Shown: positions 42,694 to 58,100, counted from the stretch's first letter. The stretch is DNA of 64,000 bases from Holothuria scabra (GCA_037179385.1 CM074188.1:18803318-18867317); one strand, 5' to 3'. The notes: generated from the letters alone by a model not told the origin. Translations and numbers: made by a program.

Positions 42694-45600
42694 GGCCTCA
42701 ATATGATCAGAAGCCCCGGCTACATTCGTAGCCGGGGCTTCTGATCATATTGAGGCCTTTCGAATCAAATGCTATTTACAGTAAGAATGGAATAGTATTT
42801 ATCTTAAAATGGTAAGTTATTTAAAAATCATTTATAATAGTCAGCAAAAACACTTTGTTGGGGGGGGGGGGGGGTAACGTTGACCGACCTTTTCATGTTA
42901 GTTATATGTAATAACGTACATAGTAACATGATTTAAAAGTTTACAGCGGGTCATAATTAGGAAAAGAAAGTCTCGTGAAGAAAACAAGAAGCAAAAAGAC
43001 AGTCGGAATGGAAATGAGTCGAAAAATATAGGAGGAATAAAGAAAAAAGAAAAATGGCTGTAAAAAATCGACAGTTCTACATTTGGAAACGCTTGACACA
43101 GAAAAGCACTTTTGAAAAGATAACTGTATTGTTTTATCATGAACATTTTTGCACTACTTACAATGTGTTAAATGCTCTAAGCAAATCACTAGAAACCTGA
43201 ATATTACAGCAAAACACTCAGCCACCGTCCATCCTTTTTTTTTTTTTTTTTTTGGGGGGGGTAGAAGTTTTGATTGGAGACGAAAGTGAAGACTTAAATT
43301 TGCTCCTTCAGTGGTTGTAGCTTCCATAGGAAGCAGTTTCATAGTTTGGTTTCGCTGAACGGCTCTTTGCCAGAGAGTTGAGAGGACTTTAAGAAAAGTT
43401 ATAAATTTGGTCAATTCGACCCACCGACTGACTTACTGCAGTGATGGAAATCAGTTGGAATATATGTTTAACTTGTACCCTAAGTCTGCAGCTGCAAGAC
43501 GTACAAGTGAAAGTTCCGGAGATAGGGATTCAGAGCAACTGAAACGCACGTCCCCCCTTTCTTCCGCATCCTAAAGTATTGGTACCGTATTCCATGGTGT
43601 CCAAAACATGCCCGAATAATGTTGCAATGCTTGAATGTCCCCCATTTTTCGCCAGTCATGAAATGTTGGTTTGTTATATTAATAATGCCAAATGGAGCGC
43701 AGAAGCGAAGTAGACAACCGTTGTTTTGTTAGCTAGAACTTTTCTGTTTCTTCTTGAGACATAATCAGTATGTACTGTAAATTAGGTAGCGGGCCACTAA
43801 TTATAAGTGCCATTGACTTACACACTAAATTTGGCTACTTCCGTGCCCCTAGCTCCCAGTAGAAGTTTTCAACCAGGACATGTCACCCCTCTGATCGAAG
43901 CTCACAATCTCGGCTTTTATGGCACTTTCAAATTTCTATATCATGACCATTGAAATTTTGAGCTAGAGAGCCTTGAATGATAGGGACGTGTTTCCCGCCG
44001 TAATAGTTACTCAAAAACGGTATTTCACAGAGCGGAGTAATACGGTCAAAAAATGGCACTAAAATTGGTCAAATTACCTTGAATTTTGCACAGTCTGTAT
44101 TTCAACTCATTGTCTACAAAATTTAAATGCAAAAATGATCATACTTTGTAAGTAACACAGTCAAAAACAACATCCCATGAAATTTTAAACGCGCTTTGTC
44201 TGTCAGTAAACATTTCCCCAGGCACGAGTATTGGTGGTCCGCTACCTAAAGTAGGTAACCTCAACACCGGGGAAGCGCGAAGATTTGCCCGACAAGGTGT
44301 CAAGCTCCTCAAAGTACGAATGCAGCCTACAAGCGCGCAACAAGAGCGTCTATATTTGTATTGTGCCCGTATTTGACTATTTGTTCTCTAGTTTGAAACC
44401 AATAAAAAGGCAAAACGTGGAGAAAATCTGACCATCGTGATACGTAGCAGAGATGACGACCGTTTGAGGATTCCTCATGGTCTGCTAAATTTGCCATAAT
44501 TCAGCTAAATATGAAGTTTACACCCAATTAAATGTCGCTTTGTTCAAAATTTCGACAACCCAGCAAGTTATTAAAATATTGTTACACCGAAAAATATTGT
44601 GTGAAAAAAGAAGTGCTTCAAAATATAATTGAAAGTTGTCTCTAACTGTGTAACTCATGAAACGAGACCATTTTATTCAAGGTACATCGTAGATAATGAG
44701 CTGAAATACAGACTGTGCAAAATTCAGAAAAATTCGACGAAATTCAGTGTCGTTTGTCGATTGTATAACTGCGCCGTGTAACGATGCACGGTACCTTTGA
44801 GCATCGACAAGGATGGTAAAACACGCAGCCTACCGATCATTCCAGGTTCTCTACTGAGCTGAAAATTTCAATGGCCATGAAATAAAAAGCGGGGTCCACA
44901 GTTTGAGCTTTAACCAGAGGGCTGGTATTTCCAGGTGTGAAAACTTGTACAAGGAACTAAGGGCCGGGGAAGGGGCCTGATTAAGTGGGTAAGTCCAAGA
45001 GAAATATAATAAGTGTTGAGATAACTCTTGCGTCAATTAATGAGGGGCTGATTGCTGCTTTATGGTCTACATAAAATTCAAAATTGCTTATACGACTTTT
45101 TTTCGAAAGATTTTCCCGAATATTTAAGGTAGCGAACTTGCAATAAAATCTTCAATGACTTACACTCTGATTTGAACGAGTAAAATGACCTCTCAAACTC
45201 TCGTCGAAGTTTGACAAGGTTTACGTCACCCTTGCGCAAAAAACTGACAGGTTATCCTTTGATACCAATTCGATTTATTACAACCATGTCCCAAAGAAGT
45301 TTTGCTAGTAGAGCTCAACTGAGCTTCCGTACCCTTATCCAGGCCTATTTTACTCACTGATCAAACACTAGGCTGATATATGCTCGCCAGTTTTCAATCC
45401 CACAATTTCCTCAAAACTGCTTTAGATGGCCTACATTTTAGCATAAGAGGCACTTCAGTTAGACAACTTTGATATTAAATTGACGATAGACCCCATCCTA
45501 TTTAGTAATATATTGCAAAAGTTGTCCTAATGTTTCCTCTTGATAATATTTTGGCGTATATTATATTGAGACGGCAATAAGGACACAAAGGAAGACTTGG

Positions 45601-45815
45601 TCAAGTTCAAAAGAACCACTGTCTTTGTTACAAATCAGCAATCCATGCCACGAGGACAATAGGCACCTAGGTACTTAAGCCTACCCCCTAACAATCTTAA
45701 TGAATAGTAACCATAGAAAAAAAAAAAGCTTTTTTCGCATCGACGAGTTATGAATATTCATTCCAGAGCGCGTTTTACTAAAAGCAAGAGACGCTCTTGA
45801 AAGATATACAAATTT
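42694..45815. repeat. Macrosatellite unit 6
   Basis: A 3122-bp unit with a 15-G run at ~42860 and a long T run before G at ~43235-43260. It carries the AAGTGCCATTG variant. Confidence 0.95.
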
Positions 45816-45898
45816 GGCCTCAATATGATCAGAAGCCCCGGCTACATTCGTAGCCGGGGCTTCTGATCATAGCCGGGGCTTCTGATCATATTGAGGCC
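45816..45898. repeat. Hairpin copy with 19-bp right-arm duplication
   Basis: AGCCGGGGCTTCTGATCAT occurs twice in tandem in the right arm. The rest matches the other hairpins. This is the kind of product expected from polymerase slippage or template switching at a stable stem. Confidence 0.95.
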
Positions 45899-48800
45899 TT
45901 CCGAATCAAATGCTAATTACAGTAAAAATGGAATAGTATTTATCTTAAAATGGGAAGTTATTTAAAAAATCATTTATAATAGTCAGCAAAAACACTTTGT
46001 TGGGGGGTAACGTTGACCGACCTTTTCATGTTAGTTATATGTAATAACGTACATAGTAACATGATTTAAAAGTTTACAGCGGGTCATAATTAGGAAAAGA
46101 AAGTCTCGTGAAGAAAACAAGAAGCAAAAAGACAGTCGGAATGGAAATGAGTCGAAAAATATAGGAGGAATAAAAAAAAAAGAAAAATGGCTGTAAAAAA
46201 TCGACAGTTCTACATTTGGAAACGCTTGACACAGAAAAGCACTTTTGAAAAGATAACTGTATTGTTTTATCATGAACATTTTTGCACTACTTACAATGTG
46301 TTAAATGCTCTAAGCAAATCACTAGAAACCTGAATATTACAGCAAAACACTCAGCCACGGTCCATACCTTTTTTTTTTTTTTTTGGGGGGGGGGGTAGAA
46401 GTTTTGATTGGAGACGAAAGTGAAGACTTAAATTTGCTCCTTCAGTGGTTGTAGCTTCCATAGGAAGCAGTTTCATAGTTTGGTTTCGCTGAACGGCTCT
46501 TTGCCAGAGAGTTGAGAGGACTTTAAGAAAAGTTATAAATTTGGTCAATTCGACCCACCGACTGACTTACTGCAGTGATGGAAATCAGTTGGAATATATG
46601 TTTAACTTGTACCCTAAGTCTGCAGCTGCAAGACGTACAAGTGAAAGTTCCGGAGATAGGGATTCAGAGCAACTGAAACGCACGTCCCCCCTTTCTTCCG
46701 CATCCTAAAGTATTGGTACCGTATTCCATGGTGTCCAAAACATGCCCGAATAATGTTGCAATGCTTGAATGTCCCCCATTTTTCGCCAGTCATGAAATGT
46801 TGGTTTGTTATATTAATAATGCCAAATGGAGCGCAGAAGCGAAGTAGACAACCGTTGTTTTGTTAGCTAGAACTTTTCTGTTTCTTCTTGAGACATAATC
46901 AGTATGTACTGTAAATTAGGTAGCGGGCCACTAATTATAAGTGCCATTGACTTACACACTAAATTTGGCTACTTCCGTGCCCCTAGCTCCCAGTAGAAGT
47001 TTTCAACCAGGACATGTCACCCCTCTGATCGAAGCTCACAATCTCGGCTTTTATGGCACTTTCAAATTTCTATATCATGACCATTGAAATTTTGAGCTAG
47101 AGAGCCTTGAATGATAGGGACGTGTTTCCCGCCGTAATAGTTACTCAAAAACGGTATTTCACAGAGCGGAGTAATACGGTCAAAAAATGGCACTAAAATT
47201 GGTCAAATTACCTTGAATTTTGCACAGTCTGTATTTCAACTCATTGTCTACAAAATTTAAATGCAAAAATGATCATACTTTGTAAGTAACACAGTCAAAA
47301 ACAACATCCCATGAAATTTTAAACGCGCTTTGTCTGTCAGTAAACATTTCCCCAGGCACGAGTATTGGTGGTCCGCTACCTAAAGTAGGTAACCTCAACA
47401 CCGGGGAAGCGCGAAGATTTGCCCGACAAGGTGTCAAGCTCCTCAAAGTACGAATGCAGCCTACAAGCGCGCAACAAGAGCGTCTATATTTGTATTGTGC
47501 CCGTATTTGACTATTTGTTCTCTAGTTTGAAACCAATAAAAAGGCAAAACGTGGAGAAAATCTGACCATCGTGATACGTAGCAGAGATGACGACCGTTTG
47601 AGGATTCCTCATGGTCTGCTAAATTTGCCATAATTCAGCTAAATATGAAGTTTACACCCAATTAAATGTCGCTTTGTTCAAAATTTCGACAACCCAGCAA
47701 GTTATTAAAATATTGTTACACCGAAAAATATTGTGTGAAAAAAGAAGTGCTTCAAAATATAATTGAAAGTTGTCTCTAACTGTGTAACTCATGAAACGAG
47801 ACCATTTTATTCAAGGTACATCGTAGATAATGAGCTGAAATACAGACTGTGCAAAATTCAGAAAAATTCGACGAAATTCAGTGTCGTTTGTCGATTGTAT
47901 AACTGCGCCGTGTAACGATGCACGGTACCTTTGAGCATCGACAAGGATGGTAAAACACGCAGCCTACCGATCATTCCAGGTTCTCTACTGAGCTGAAAAT
48001 TTCAATGGCCATGAAATAAAAAGCGGGGTCCACAGTTTGAGCTTTAACCAGAGGGTTGGTATTTCCAGGTGTGAAAACTTGTACAAGGAACTAAGGGCCG
48101 GGGAAGGGGCCTGATTAAGTGGGTAAGTCCAAGAGAAATATAATAAGTGTTGAGATAACTCTTGCGTCAATTAATGAGGGGCTGATTGCTGCTTTATGGT
48201 CTACATAAAATTCAAAATTGCTATACGACTTTTTTTCGAAAGATTTTCCCGAATATTTAAGGTAGGGAACTTGCAATAAAATCTTCAATGACTTACACTC
48301 TGATTTGAACGAGTAAAATGACCTCTCAAACACTCGTCGAAGTTTGACAAGGTCTACGTCACCCTTGCGCAAAAAACTGACAGGTTATCCTTTGATACCA
48401 ATTCGATTTATTACAACCGTGTCCCAAAGAAGTTTTGCTAGTAGAGCTCAACTGAGCTTCCGTACCCTTATCCAGGCCTATTTTACTCACTGATCAAACA
48501 CTAGGCTGATATATGCTCGCCAGTTTTCAATCCCACAATTTCCTCAAAACTGCTTTAGATGGCCTACATTTTAGCATAAGAGGCACTTCAGTTAGACAAC
48601 TTTGATATTAAATTGACGATAGACCCCATCCTATTTAGTAATATATTGCAAAAGTTGTCCTAATGTTTCCTCTTGATAATATTTTGGCGTATATTATATT
48701 GAGACGGCAATAAGGACACAAAGGAAGACTTGGTCAAGTTCAAAAGAACCACTGTCTTTGTTACAAATCAGCAATCCATGCCACGAGGACAATAGGCACC

Positions 48801-48949
48801 TAGGTACTTAAGCCTACCCCCTAACAATCTTAATGAATAGTAACCATAGAAAAAAAAAAAAGCTTTTTTCGCATCGACGAGTTATGAATATTCATTCCAG
48901 AGCGCGTTTTACTAAAAGCAAGAGACGCTCTTGAAAGATATACAAATTT
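45816..48949. repeat. Macrosatellite unit 7 (hairpin arm duplicated)
   Basis: A 3134-bp unit. Its length excess is largely due to a 19-bp tandem duplication in the right arm of the hairpin (AGCCGGGGCTTCTGATCAT twice, 45861-45898 region). The poly-G run is only 6. Confidence 0.95.
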
Positions 48950-51900
48950 GGCCTCAATATGATCAGAAGCCCCGGCTACATTCGTAGCCGGGGCTTCTGA
49001 TCATATTGAGGCCTTTCGAATCAAATGCTATTTACAGTAAGAATGGAATAGTATTTATCTTAAAATGGTAAGTTATTTAAAAATCATTTATAATAGTCAG
49101 CAAAAACACTTTGTTGGGGGGGGGGGGGGTAACGTTGACCGACCTTTTCATGTTAGTTATATGTAATAACGTACATAGTAACATGATTTAAAAGTTTACA
49201 GCGGGTCATAATTAGGAAAAGAAAGTCTCGTGAAGAAAACAAGAAGCAAAAAGACAGTCGGAATGGAAATGAGTCGAAAAATATAGGAGGAATAAAAAAA
49301 AAAAAAGAAAAATGGCTGTAAAAAATCGACAGTTCTACATTTGGAAACGCTGGACACAGAAAAGCACTTTTGAAAAGATAACTGTATTGTTTTATCATGA
49401 ACATTTTTGCACTACTTACAATGTGTTAAATGCTCTAAGCAAATCACTAGAAACCTGAATATTACAGCAAAACACTCAGCCACGGTCCATACCTTTTTTT
49501 TTTTTTTTTTGGGGGGGGGGTAGAAGTTTTGATTGGAGACGAAAGTGAAGACTTAAATTTGCTCCTTCAGTGGTTGTAGCTTCCATAGGAAGCAGTTTCA
49601 TAGTTTGGTTTCGCTGAACGGCTCTTTGCCAGAGAGTTGAGAGGACTTTAAGAAAAGTTATAAATTTGGTCAATTCGACCCACCGACTGACTTACTGCAG
49701 TGATGGAAATCAGTTGGAATATATGTTTAACTTGTACCCTAAGTCTGCAGCTGCACGACGTACAAGTGAAAGTTCCGGAGATAGGGATTCAGAGCAACTG
49801 AAACGCACGTCCCCCTTTCTTCCGCATCCTAAAGTATTGGTACCGTATTCCATGGTGTCCAAAACATGCCCGAATAATGTTGCAATGCTTGAATGTCCCC
49901 CATTTTTCGCCAGTCATGAAATGTTGGTTTGTTATATTAATAATGCCAAATGGAGCGCAGAAGCGAAGTAGACAACCGTTGTTTTGTTAGCTAGAACTTT
50001 TCTGTTTCTTCTTGAGACATAATCAGTATGTACTGTAAATTAGGTAGCGGGCCACTAATTATAAGTGCCATTGACTTACACACTAAATTTGGCTACTTCC
50101 GTGCCCCCTAGCTCCCAGTAGAAGTTTTCAACCAGGACATGTCACCCCTCTGATCGAAGCTCACAATCTCGGCTTTTATGGCACTTTCAAATTTCTATAT
50201 CATGACCATTGAAATTTTGAGCTAGAGAGCCTTGAATGATAGGGACGTGTTTCCCGCCGTAATAGTTACTCAAAAACGGTATTTCACAGAGCGGAGTAAT
50301 ACGGTCAAAAAATGGCACTAAAATTGGTCAAATTACCTTGAATTTTGCACAGTCTGTATTTCAACTCATTGTCTACAAAATTTAAATGCAAAAATGATCA
50401 TACTTTGTAAGTAACACAGTCAGAAACAACATCCCATGAAATTTTAAACGCGCTTTGTCTGTCAGTAAACATTTCCCCAGGCACGAGTATTGGTGGTCCG
50501 CTACCTAAAGTAGGTAACCTCAACACCGGGGAAGCGCGAAGATTTGCCCGACAAGGTGTCAAGCTCCTCAAAGTACGAATGCAGCCTACAAGCGCGCAAC
50601 AAGAGCGTCTATATTTGTATTGTGCCCGTATTTGACTATTTGTTCTCTAGTTTGAAACCAATAAAAAGGCAAAACGTGGAGAAAATCTGACCATCGTGAT
50701 ACGTAGCAGAGATGACGACCGTTTGAGGATTCCTCATGGTCTGCTAAATTTGCCATAATTCAGCTAAATATGAAGTTTACACCCAATTAAATGTCGCTTT
50801 GTTCAAAATTTCGACAACCCAGCAAGTTATTAAAATATTGTTACACCGAAAAATATTGTGTGAAAAAAGAAGTGCTTCAAAATATAATTGAAAGTTGTCT
50901 CTAACTGTGTAACTCATGAAACGAGACCATTTTATTCAAGGTACATCGTAGATAATGAGCTGAAATACAGACTGTGCAAAATTCAGAAAAATTCGACGAA
51001 ATTCAGTGTCGTTTGTCGATTGTATAACTGCGCCGTGTAACGATGCACGGTACCTTTGAGCATCGACAAGGATGGTAAAACACGCAGCCTACCGATCATT
51101 CCAGGTTCTCTACTGAGCTGAAAATTTCAATGGCCATGAAATAAAAAGCGGGGCCCACAGTTTGAGCTTTAACCAGAGGGTTGGTATTTCCAGGTGTGAA
51201 AACTTGTACAAGGAACTAAGGGCCGGGGAAGGGGCCTGATTAAGTGGGTAAGTCCAAGAGAAATATAATAAGTGTTGAGATAACTCTTGCGTCAATTAAT
51301 GAGGGGCTGATGGCTGCTTTATGGTCTACATAAAATTCAAAATTGCTATACGACTTTTTTTCGAAAGATTTTCCCGAATATTTAAGGTAGCGAACTTGCA
51401 ATAAAATCTTCAATGACTTACACTCTAATTTGAACGAGTAAAATGACCTCTCAAACACTCGTCGAAGTTTGACAAGGTCTACGTCACCCTTGCGCAAAAA
51501 GCTGACAGGTTATCCTTTGATACCAATTCGATTTATTACAACCATGTCCCAAAGAAGTTTTGCTAGTAGAGCTCAACTGAGCTTCCGTACCCTTATCCAG
51601 GCCTATTTTACTCACTGATCAAACACTAGGCTGATATATGCTCGCCAGTTTTCAATCCCACAATTTCCTCAAAACTGCTTTAGATGGCCTACATTTTAGC
51701 ATAAGAGGCACTTCAGTTAGACAACTTTGATATTAAATTGACGATAGACCCCATCCTATTTAGTAATATATTGCAAAAGTTGTCCTAATGTTTCCTCTTG
51801 ATAATATTTTGGCGTATATTATATTGAGACGGCAATAAGGACACAAAGGAAGACTTGGTCAAGTTCAAAAGAACCACTGTCTTTGTTACAAATCAGCAAT

Positions 51901-52075
51901 CCATGCCACGAGGACAATAGGCACCTAGGTACTTAAGCCTACCCCCTAACAATCTTAATGAATAGTAACCATAGAAAAAAAAAAAAAGCCTTTTTCGCAT
52001 CGACGAGTTATGAATATTCATTCCAGAGCGCTTTTTACTAAAAGCAAGAGACGCTCTCGAAAGATATACAAATTT
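48950..52075. repeat. Macrosatellite unit 8
   Basis: A 3126-bp unit. It carries the AAGTGCCATTG variant and, in its second half, the GCGGGGCCCACAG variant also found in units 9-11. It looks transitional between the two blocks. Confidence 0.95.
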
Positions 52076-55000
52076 GGCCTCAATATGATCAGAAGCCCCG
52101 GCTACATTCGTAGCCGGGGCTTCTGATCATATTGAGGCCTTTCGAATCAAATGCTAATTACAGTAAAAATGGAATAGTATTTATCTTAAAATGGGAAGTT
52201 ATTTAAAAAATCATTTATAATAGTCAGCAAAAACACTTTGTTGGGGGGGGGGGGGGGGTAACGTTGACCGACCTTTTCATGTTAGTTATATATAATAACG
52301 TACATAGTAACATTATTTAAAAGTTTACAGCGGGTCATAATTAGGAAAAGAAAGTCTCGTGAAGAAAACAAGAAGCAAAAAGACAGTCGGAATGGAAATG
52401 AGTCGAAAAATATAGGAGGAATTAAAAAAAAAAAGAAAGAAAAATGGCTGTAAAAAATCGACAGTTCTACATTTGGAAACGCTGGACACAGAAAAAACGC
52501 CTTTGAAAAGATAACTGTATTGTTTTATCATGAACATTTTTGCACTACTTACAACGTGTTAAATGCTCTAAACAAATCACTACAAACCTGAATATTACAG
52601 CAAAACACTCAGCCACGGTTCATACCTTTTTTTTGGGGGGGGGGGTAGAAGTTTTGATTGGAGACGAAAGTGAAGACTTAAATTTGCTCCTTCAGTGGTT
52701 GTAGCTTCCTTAGGAAGCAGTTTCATAGTTTAGTTTCGCTGAACGGCTTTTTGCCACAGAGTTGAGAGGACTTTAAGAAAAGTTATAAATTTGGTCAATT
52801 CGACCTACCGACTGACTTACTGCAGTGATGGAAATCAGTTGGAATATATGTTTAACTTGTACCCTAAGTCTGCAGCTGCACGACGTACAAGTGAAAGTTC
52901 CGGAGATAGGGATTCATAGCAACTGAAACGCACGTCCCCTTTCTTCCGCATCCTAAAGTATTGGTACCGTATTCCATGGTGTCCAAAACATGCCCGAATA
53001 ATGTTGCAATGCTTGAATGTCCCCATTTTTCGCCAGTCATGAAATGTTGGTTTGTTATATTAATAATGCCAAATGGAGCGCAGAAGCGAAGTAGACAACC
53101 GTTGTTTTGTTAGCTAGAGCTTTTCTGTTTCTTCTTGAGACATAATCAGTATGTACTGTAAATTAGGTAGCGGGCCACTAATTATAAGTCCCATTGACTT
53201 ACACACTAAATTTGGCTACTTCCGTGCCCCCTAGCTCCCAGCAGAAGTTTTCAACCAGGACATGTCACCCCTCTGATCGAAGCTCACAATCTCGGCTTTT
53301 ATGGCAATTTCAAATTCTATATCATGACCATTGAAATTTTGAGCTAGAGAGCCTTGAATGATATGGACGTGTTTCCCGCCGTAATAGTTACTCAAAAACG
53401 GTATTTCACAGAGCGGAGTAATACGGTCAAAAAATGGCACTAAAATTGGTCAAATTACCTTGAATTTTGCACAGTCTGTATTTCAAGTCATTGTCTACAA
53501 AATTTAAATGCAAGAATGATCATACTTTGTAAGTAACGCAGTCAGAAACTTCATCCCATGAAATTTTAAACGCGCTTTGTCTGTCAGTAAACATTTCCCC
53601 AGGCACGAGTATTGGTGGTCCGCTACCTAAAGTAGGTAACCTCAACACCGGGGAAGCGCGAAGATTTGCCCGACAAGGTGTCAAGCTCCTCAAAGTACGA
53701 ATGCAGCCTACAAGCGCGCAACAAGAGCCTCTATATTTGTATTGTGCCCGTATTTGACTATTTGTTCTCTAGTTTGAAACCAATAAAAAGGCAAAACGTG
53801 GAGAAAATCTGACCATCGTGATACGTAGCAGAGATGACGACCGTTTGAGGATTCCTCATGGTCTGCTAAATTTGCCATAATTCAGCTAAATATGAAGTTT
53901 ACACCCAATTAAATGTCGCTTTGTTCAAAATTTCGACAACCCATCGAGTTATTAAAATATTGTTACACCGAAAAATATTGTGTGAAAAAAGAAGTGCTTC
54001 AAAATATAATTGAAAGTTTTCTCTAACTGTGTAACTCATGAAACGAGACCATTTTATTCAAGGTACATCGTAGAAAATGAGCTGAAATACAGACTGTGCA
54101 AAATTCAGAAAAATTCGACGAAATTCAGTGTCGTTTGTCGATTGTATAACTGCGCAGTGTAATGATGCACGGTACCTTTGAGCATCGACAAGGATGGTAA
54201 AACACGCAGCCTACCGATCATTCCAGGTTCTCTACTGAGCTGAAAATTTCAATGGCCATGACATAAAAAGCGGGGCCCACAGTTTGAGCTTTAACCAGAG
54301 GGTTGGTATTTCCAGGTGTGAAAACTTGTACAAGGAACTAAGTGCCGGGGAAGGGGCCTGATTAAGTGGGTAAGTCCAAGAGAAATATAATAAGTGTTGA
54401 GATAACTCTTGCGTCAATTAATGAGGCGCTGATGGCTGCTTTATGGTCTACATATAATTCAAAATTGCTATACGACTTTTTTCGAAAGATTTTCCCGAAT
54501 ATTTAAGGTAGCGAACTTGCAATAAAATCTTCAATGACTTACACTCTGATTTGAACGAGTAAAATGACCTCTCAAACACTCGTCGAAGTTTGACAAGGTC
54601 TACGTCACCCTTGCGCAAAAAGCTGACAGGTTATCCTTTGATATAAATTCGATTTATTACAACCATGTCCCAAAGAAGTTTTGCTAGTAGAGCTCAACTG
54701 AGCTTCCGTACCCTTATCCAGGCCTATTTTACTCACTGATCAAACACTAGGCTGATATATGGTCGCCAGTTTTCGATCCCACAATTTCCTCAAAACTGCT
54801 TTAGATGGCATACATTTTAGCATAAGAGGCACTTCAGTTAGACAACTTTGATATTAAATTGACGATAGACCCCATCCTATTTAGTAATATATTGCAAAAG
54901 TTGTCCTAATGTTTCCTCTTGATAATATTTTGGCGTATATTATATTGAGACGGCAATAAGGACACAAAGGAAGACTTGGTCAAGTTCAAAAGAACCACTG

Positions 55001-55198
55001 TCTTTGTTACAAATCAGCAATCCATGCCACGAGGACAATAGGCAACTAGGTGCTTAAGCCTACCCCCTAACAATCTTAATGAATAGTAACCATAGAAAAA
55101 GAAAAAAAAAACTTTTTTCGCATCGACGAGTTATGAATATTCATTCCAGAGCGCTTTTTACTAAAAGCAAGAGACGCTCTCGAAAGATATACAAATTT
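52076..55198. repeat. Macrosatellite unit 9
   Basis: The first unit of a homogenised block of three. Block-specific variants include AAAAACGCCTTTG, CACGGTTCATACC, TGGCAATTTCAAATTCTATA and ACTTCATCCCATG. The poly-G run is 16. Confidence 0.95.
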
Positions 55199-58100
55199 GG
55201 CCTCAATATGATCAGAAGCCCCGGCTACATTCGTAGCCGGGGCTTCTGATCATATTGAGGCCTTTCGAATCAAATGCTAATTACAGTAAAAATGGAATAG
55301 TATTTATCTTAAAATGGGAAGTTATTTAAAAAATCATTTATAATAGTCAGCAAAAACACTTTGTGGGGGGGGGGGGTAACGTTGACCGACCTTTTCATGT
55401 TAGTTATATATAATAACGTACATAGTAACATGATTTAAAAGTTTACAGCGGGTCATAATTAGGAAAAGAAAGTCTCGTGAAGAAAACAAGAAGCAAAAAG
55501 ACAGTCGGAATGGAAATGAGTCGAAAAATATAGGAGGAATTAAAAAAAAAAAAGAAAGAAAAATGGCTGTAAAAAATCGACAGTTCTACATTTGGAAACG
55601 CTGGACACAGAAAAAACGCCTTTGAAAAGATAACTGTATTGTTTTATCATGAACATTTTTGCACTACTTACAACGTGTTAAATGCTCTAAACAAATCACT
55701 ACAAACCTGAATATTACAGCAAAACACTCAGCCACGGTTCATACCTTTTTTTTTTGGGGGGGGGGGGGTAGAAGTTTTGATTGGAGACGAAAGTGAAGAC
55801 TTAAATTTGCTCCTTCAGTGGTTGTAGCTTCCTTAGGAAGCAGTTTCATAGTTTAGTTTCGCTGAACGGCTTTTTGCCACAGAGTTGAGAGGACTTTAAG
55901 AAAAGTTATAAATTTGGTCAATTCGACCTACCGACTGACTTACTGCAGTGATGGAAATCAGTTGGAATATATGTTTAACTTGTACCCTAAGTCTGCAGCT
56001 GCACGACGTACAAGTGAAAGTTCCGGAGATAGGGATTCATAGCAACTGAAACGCACGTCCCCTTTCTTCCGCATCCTAAAGTATTGGTACCGTATTCCAT
56101 GGTGTCCAAAACATGCCCGAATAATGTTGCAATGCTTGAATGTCCCCCATTTTTCGCCAGTCATGAAATGTTGGTTTGTTATATTAATAATGCCAAATGG
56201 AGCGCAGAAGCGAAGTAGACAACCGTTGTTTTGTTAGCTAGAGCTTTTCTGTTTCTTCTTGAGACATAATCAGTATGTACTGTAAATTAGGTAGCGGGCC
56301 ACTAATTATAAGTCCCATTGACTTACACACTAAATTTGGCTACTTCCGTGCCCCCTAGCTCCCAGCAGAAGTTTTCAACCAGGACATGTCACCCCTCTGA
56401 TCGAAGCTCACAATCTCGGCTTTTATGGCAATTTCAAATTCTATATCATGACCATTGAAATTTTGAGCTAGAGAGCCTTGAATGATATGGACGTGTTTCC
56501 CGCCGTAATAGTTACTCAAAAACGGTATTTCACAGAGCGGAGTAATACGGTCAAAAAATGGCACTAAAATTGGTCAAATTACCTTGAATTTTGCACAGTC
56601 TGTATTTCAAGTCATTGTCTACAAAATTTAAATGCAAGAATGATCATACTTTGTAAGTAACGCAGTCAGAAACTTCATCCCATGAAATTTTAAACGCGCT
56701 TTGTCTGTCAGTAAACATTTCCCCAGGCACGAGTATTGGTGGTCCGCTACCTAAAGTAGGTAACCTCAACACCGGGGAAGCGCGAAGATTTGCCCGACAA
56801 GGTGTCAAGCTCCTCAAAGTACGAATGCAGCCTACAAGCGCGCAACAAGAGCCTCTATATTTGTATTGTGCCCGTATTTGACTATTTGTTCTCTAGTTTG
56901 AAACCAATAAAAAGGCAAAACGTGGAGAAAATCTGACCATCGTGATACGTAGCAGAGATGACGACCGTTTGAGGATTCCTCATTGTCTGCAAAATTTGCC
57001 ATAATTCAGCTAAATATGAAGTTTACACCCAATTAAATGTCGCTTTGTTCAAAATTTCGACAACCCATCGAGTTATTAAAATATTGTTACACCGAAAAAT
57101 ATTGTGTGAAAAAAGAAGTGCTTCAAAATATAATTGAAAGTTTTCTCTAACTGTGTAACTCATGAAACGAGACCATTTTATTCAAGGTACATCGTAGAAA
57201 ATGAGCTGAAATACAGACTGTGCAAAATTCAGAAAAATTCGACGAAATTCAGTGTCGTTTGTCGATTGTATAACTGCGCAGTGTAATGATGCACGGTACC
57301 TTTGAGCATCGACAAGGATGGTAAAACACGCAGCCTACCGATCATTCCAGGTTCTCTACTGAGCTGAAAATTTCAATGGCCATGACATAAAAAGCGGGGC
57401 CCACAGTTTGAGCTTTAACCAGAGGGTTGGTATTTCCAGGTGTGAAAACTTGTACAAGGAACTAAGTGCCGGGGAAGGGGCCTGATTAAGTGGGTAAGTC
57501 CAAGAGAAATATAATAAGTGTTGAGATAACTCTTGCGTCAATTAATGAGGGGCTGATGGCTGCTTTATGGTCTACATATAATTCAAAATTGCTATACGAC
57601 TTTTTTCGAAAGATTTTCCCGAATATTTAAGGTAGCGAACTTGCAATAAAATCTTCAATGACTTACACTCTGATTTGAACGAGTAAAATGACCTCTCAAA
57701 CACTCGTCGAAGTTTGACAAGGTCTACGTCACCCTTGCGCAAAAAGCTGACAGGTTATCCTTTGATATAAATTCGATTTATTACAACCATGTCCCAAAGA
57801 AGTTTTGCTAGTAGAGCTCAACTGAGCTTCCGTACCCTTATCCAGGCCTATTTTACTCACTGATCAAACACTAGGCTGATATATGGTCGCCAGTTTTCGA
57901 TCCCACAATTTCCTCAAAACTGCTTTAGATGGCATACATTTTAGCATAAGAGGCACTTCAGTTAGACAACTTTGATATTAAATTGACGATAGACCCCATC
58001 CTATTTAGTAATATATTGCAAAAGTTGTCCTAATGTTTCCTCTTGATAATATTTTGGCGTATATTATATTGAGACGGCAATAAGGACACAAAGGAAGACT

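Noticed and set aside
49666..49971. 101-codon open frame in the macrosatellite, plus many 60-89-codon minus-strand frames repeated in each unit
   Set aside because: They recur only because the unit recurs. Homopolymer length changes and point changes break or shift them between units, there is no known domain, and low-complexity poly-Phe/Pro/Lys stretches come from A/T/G runs.
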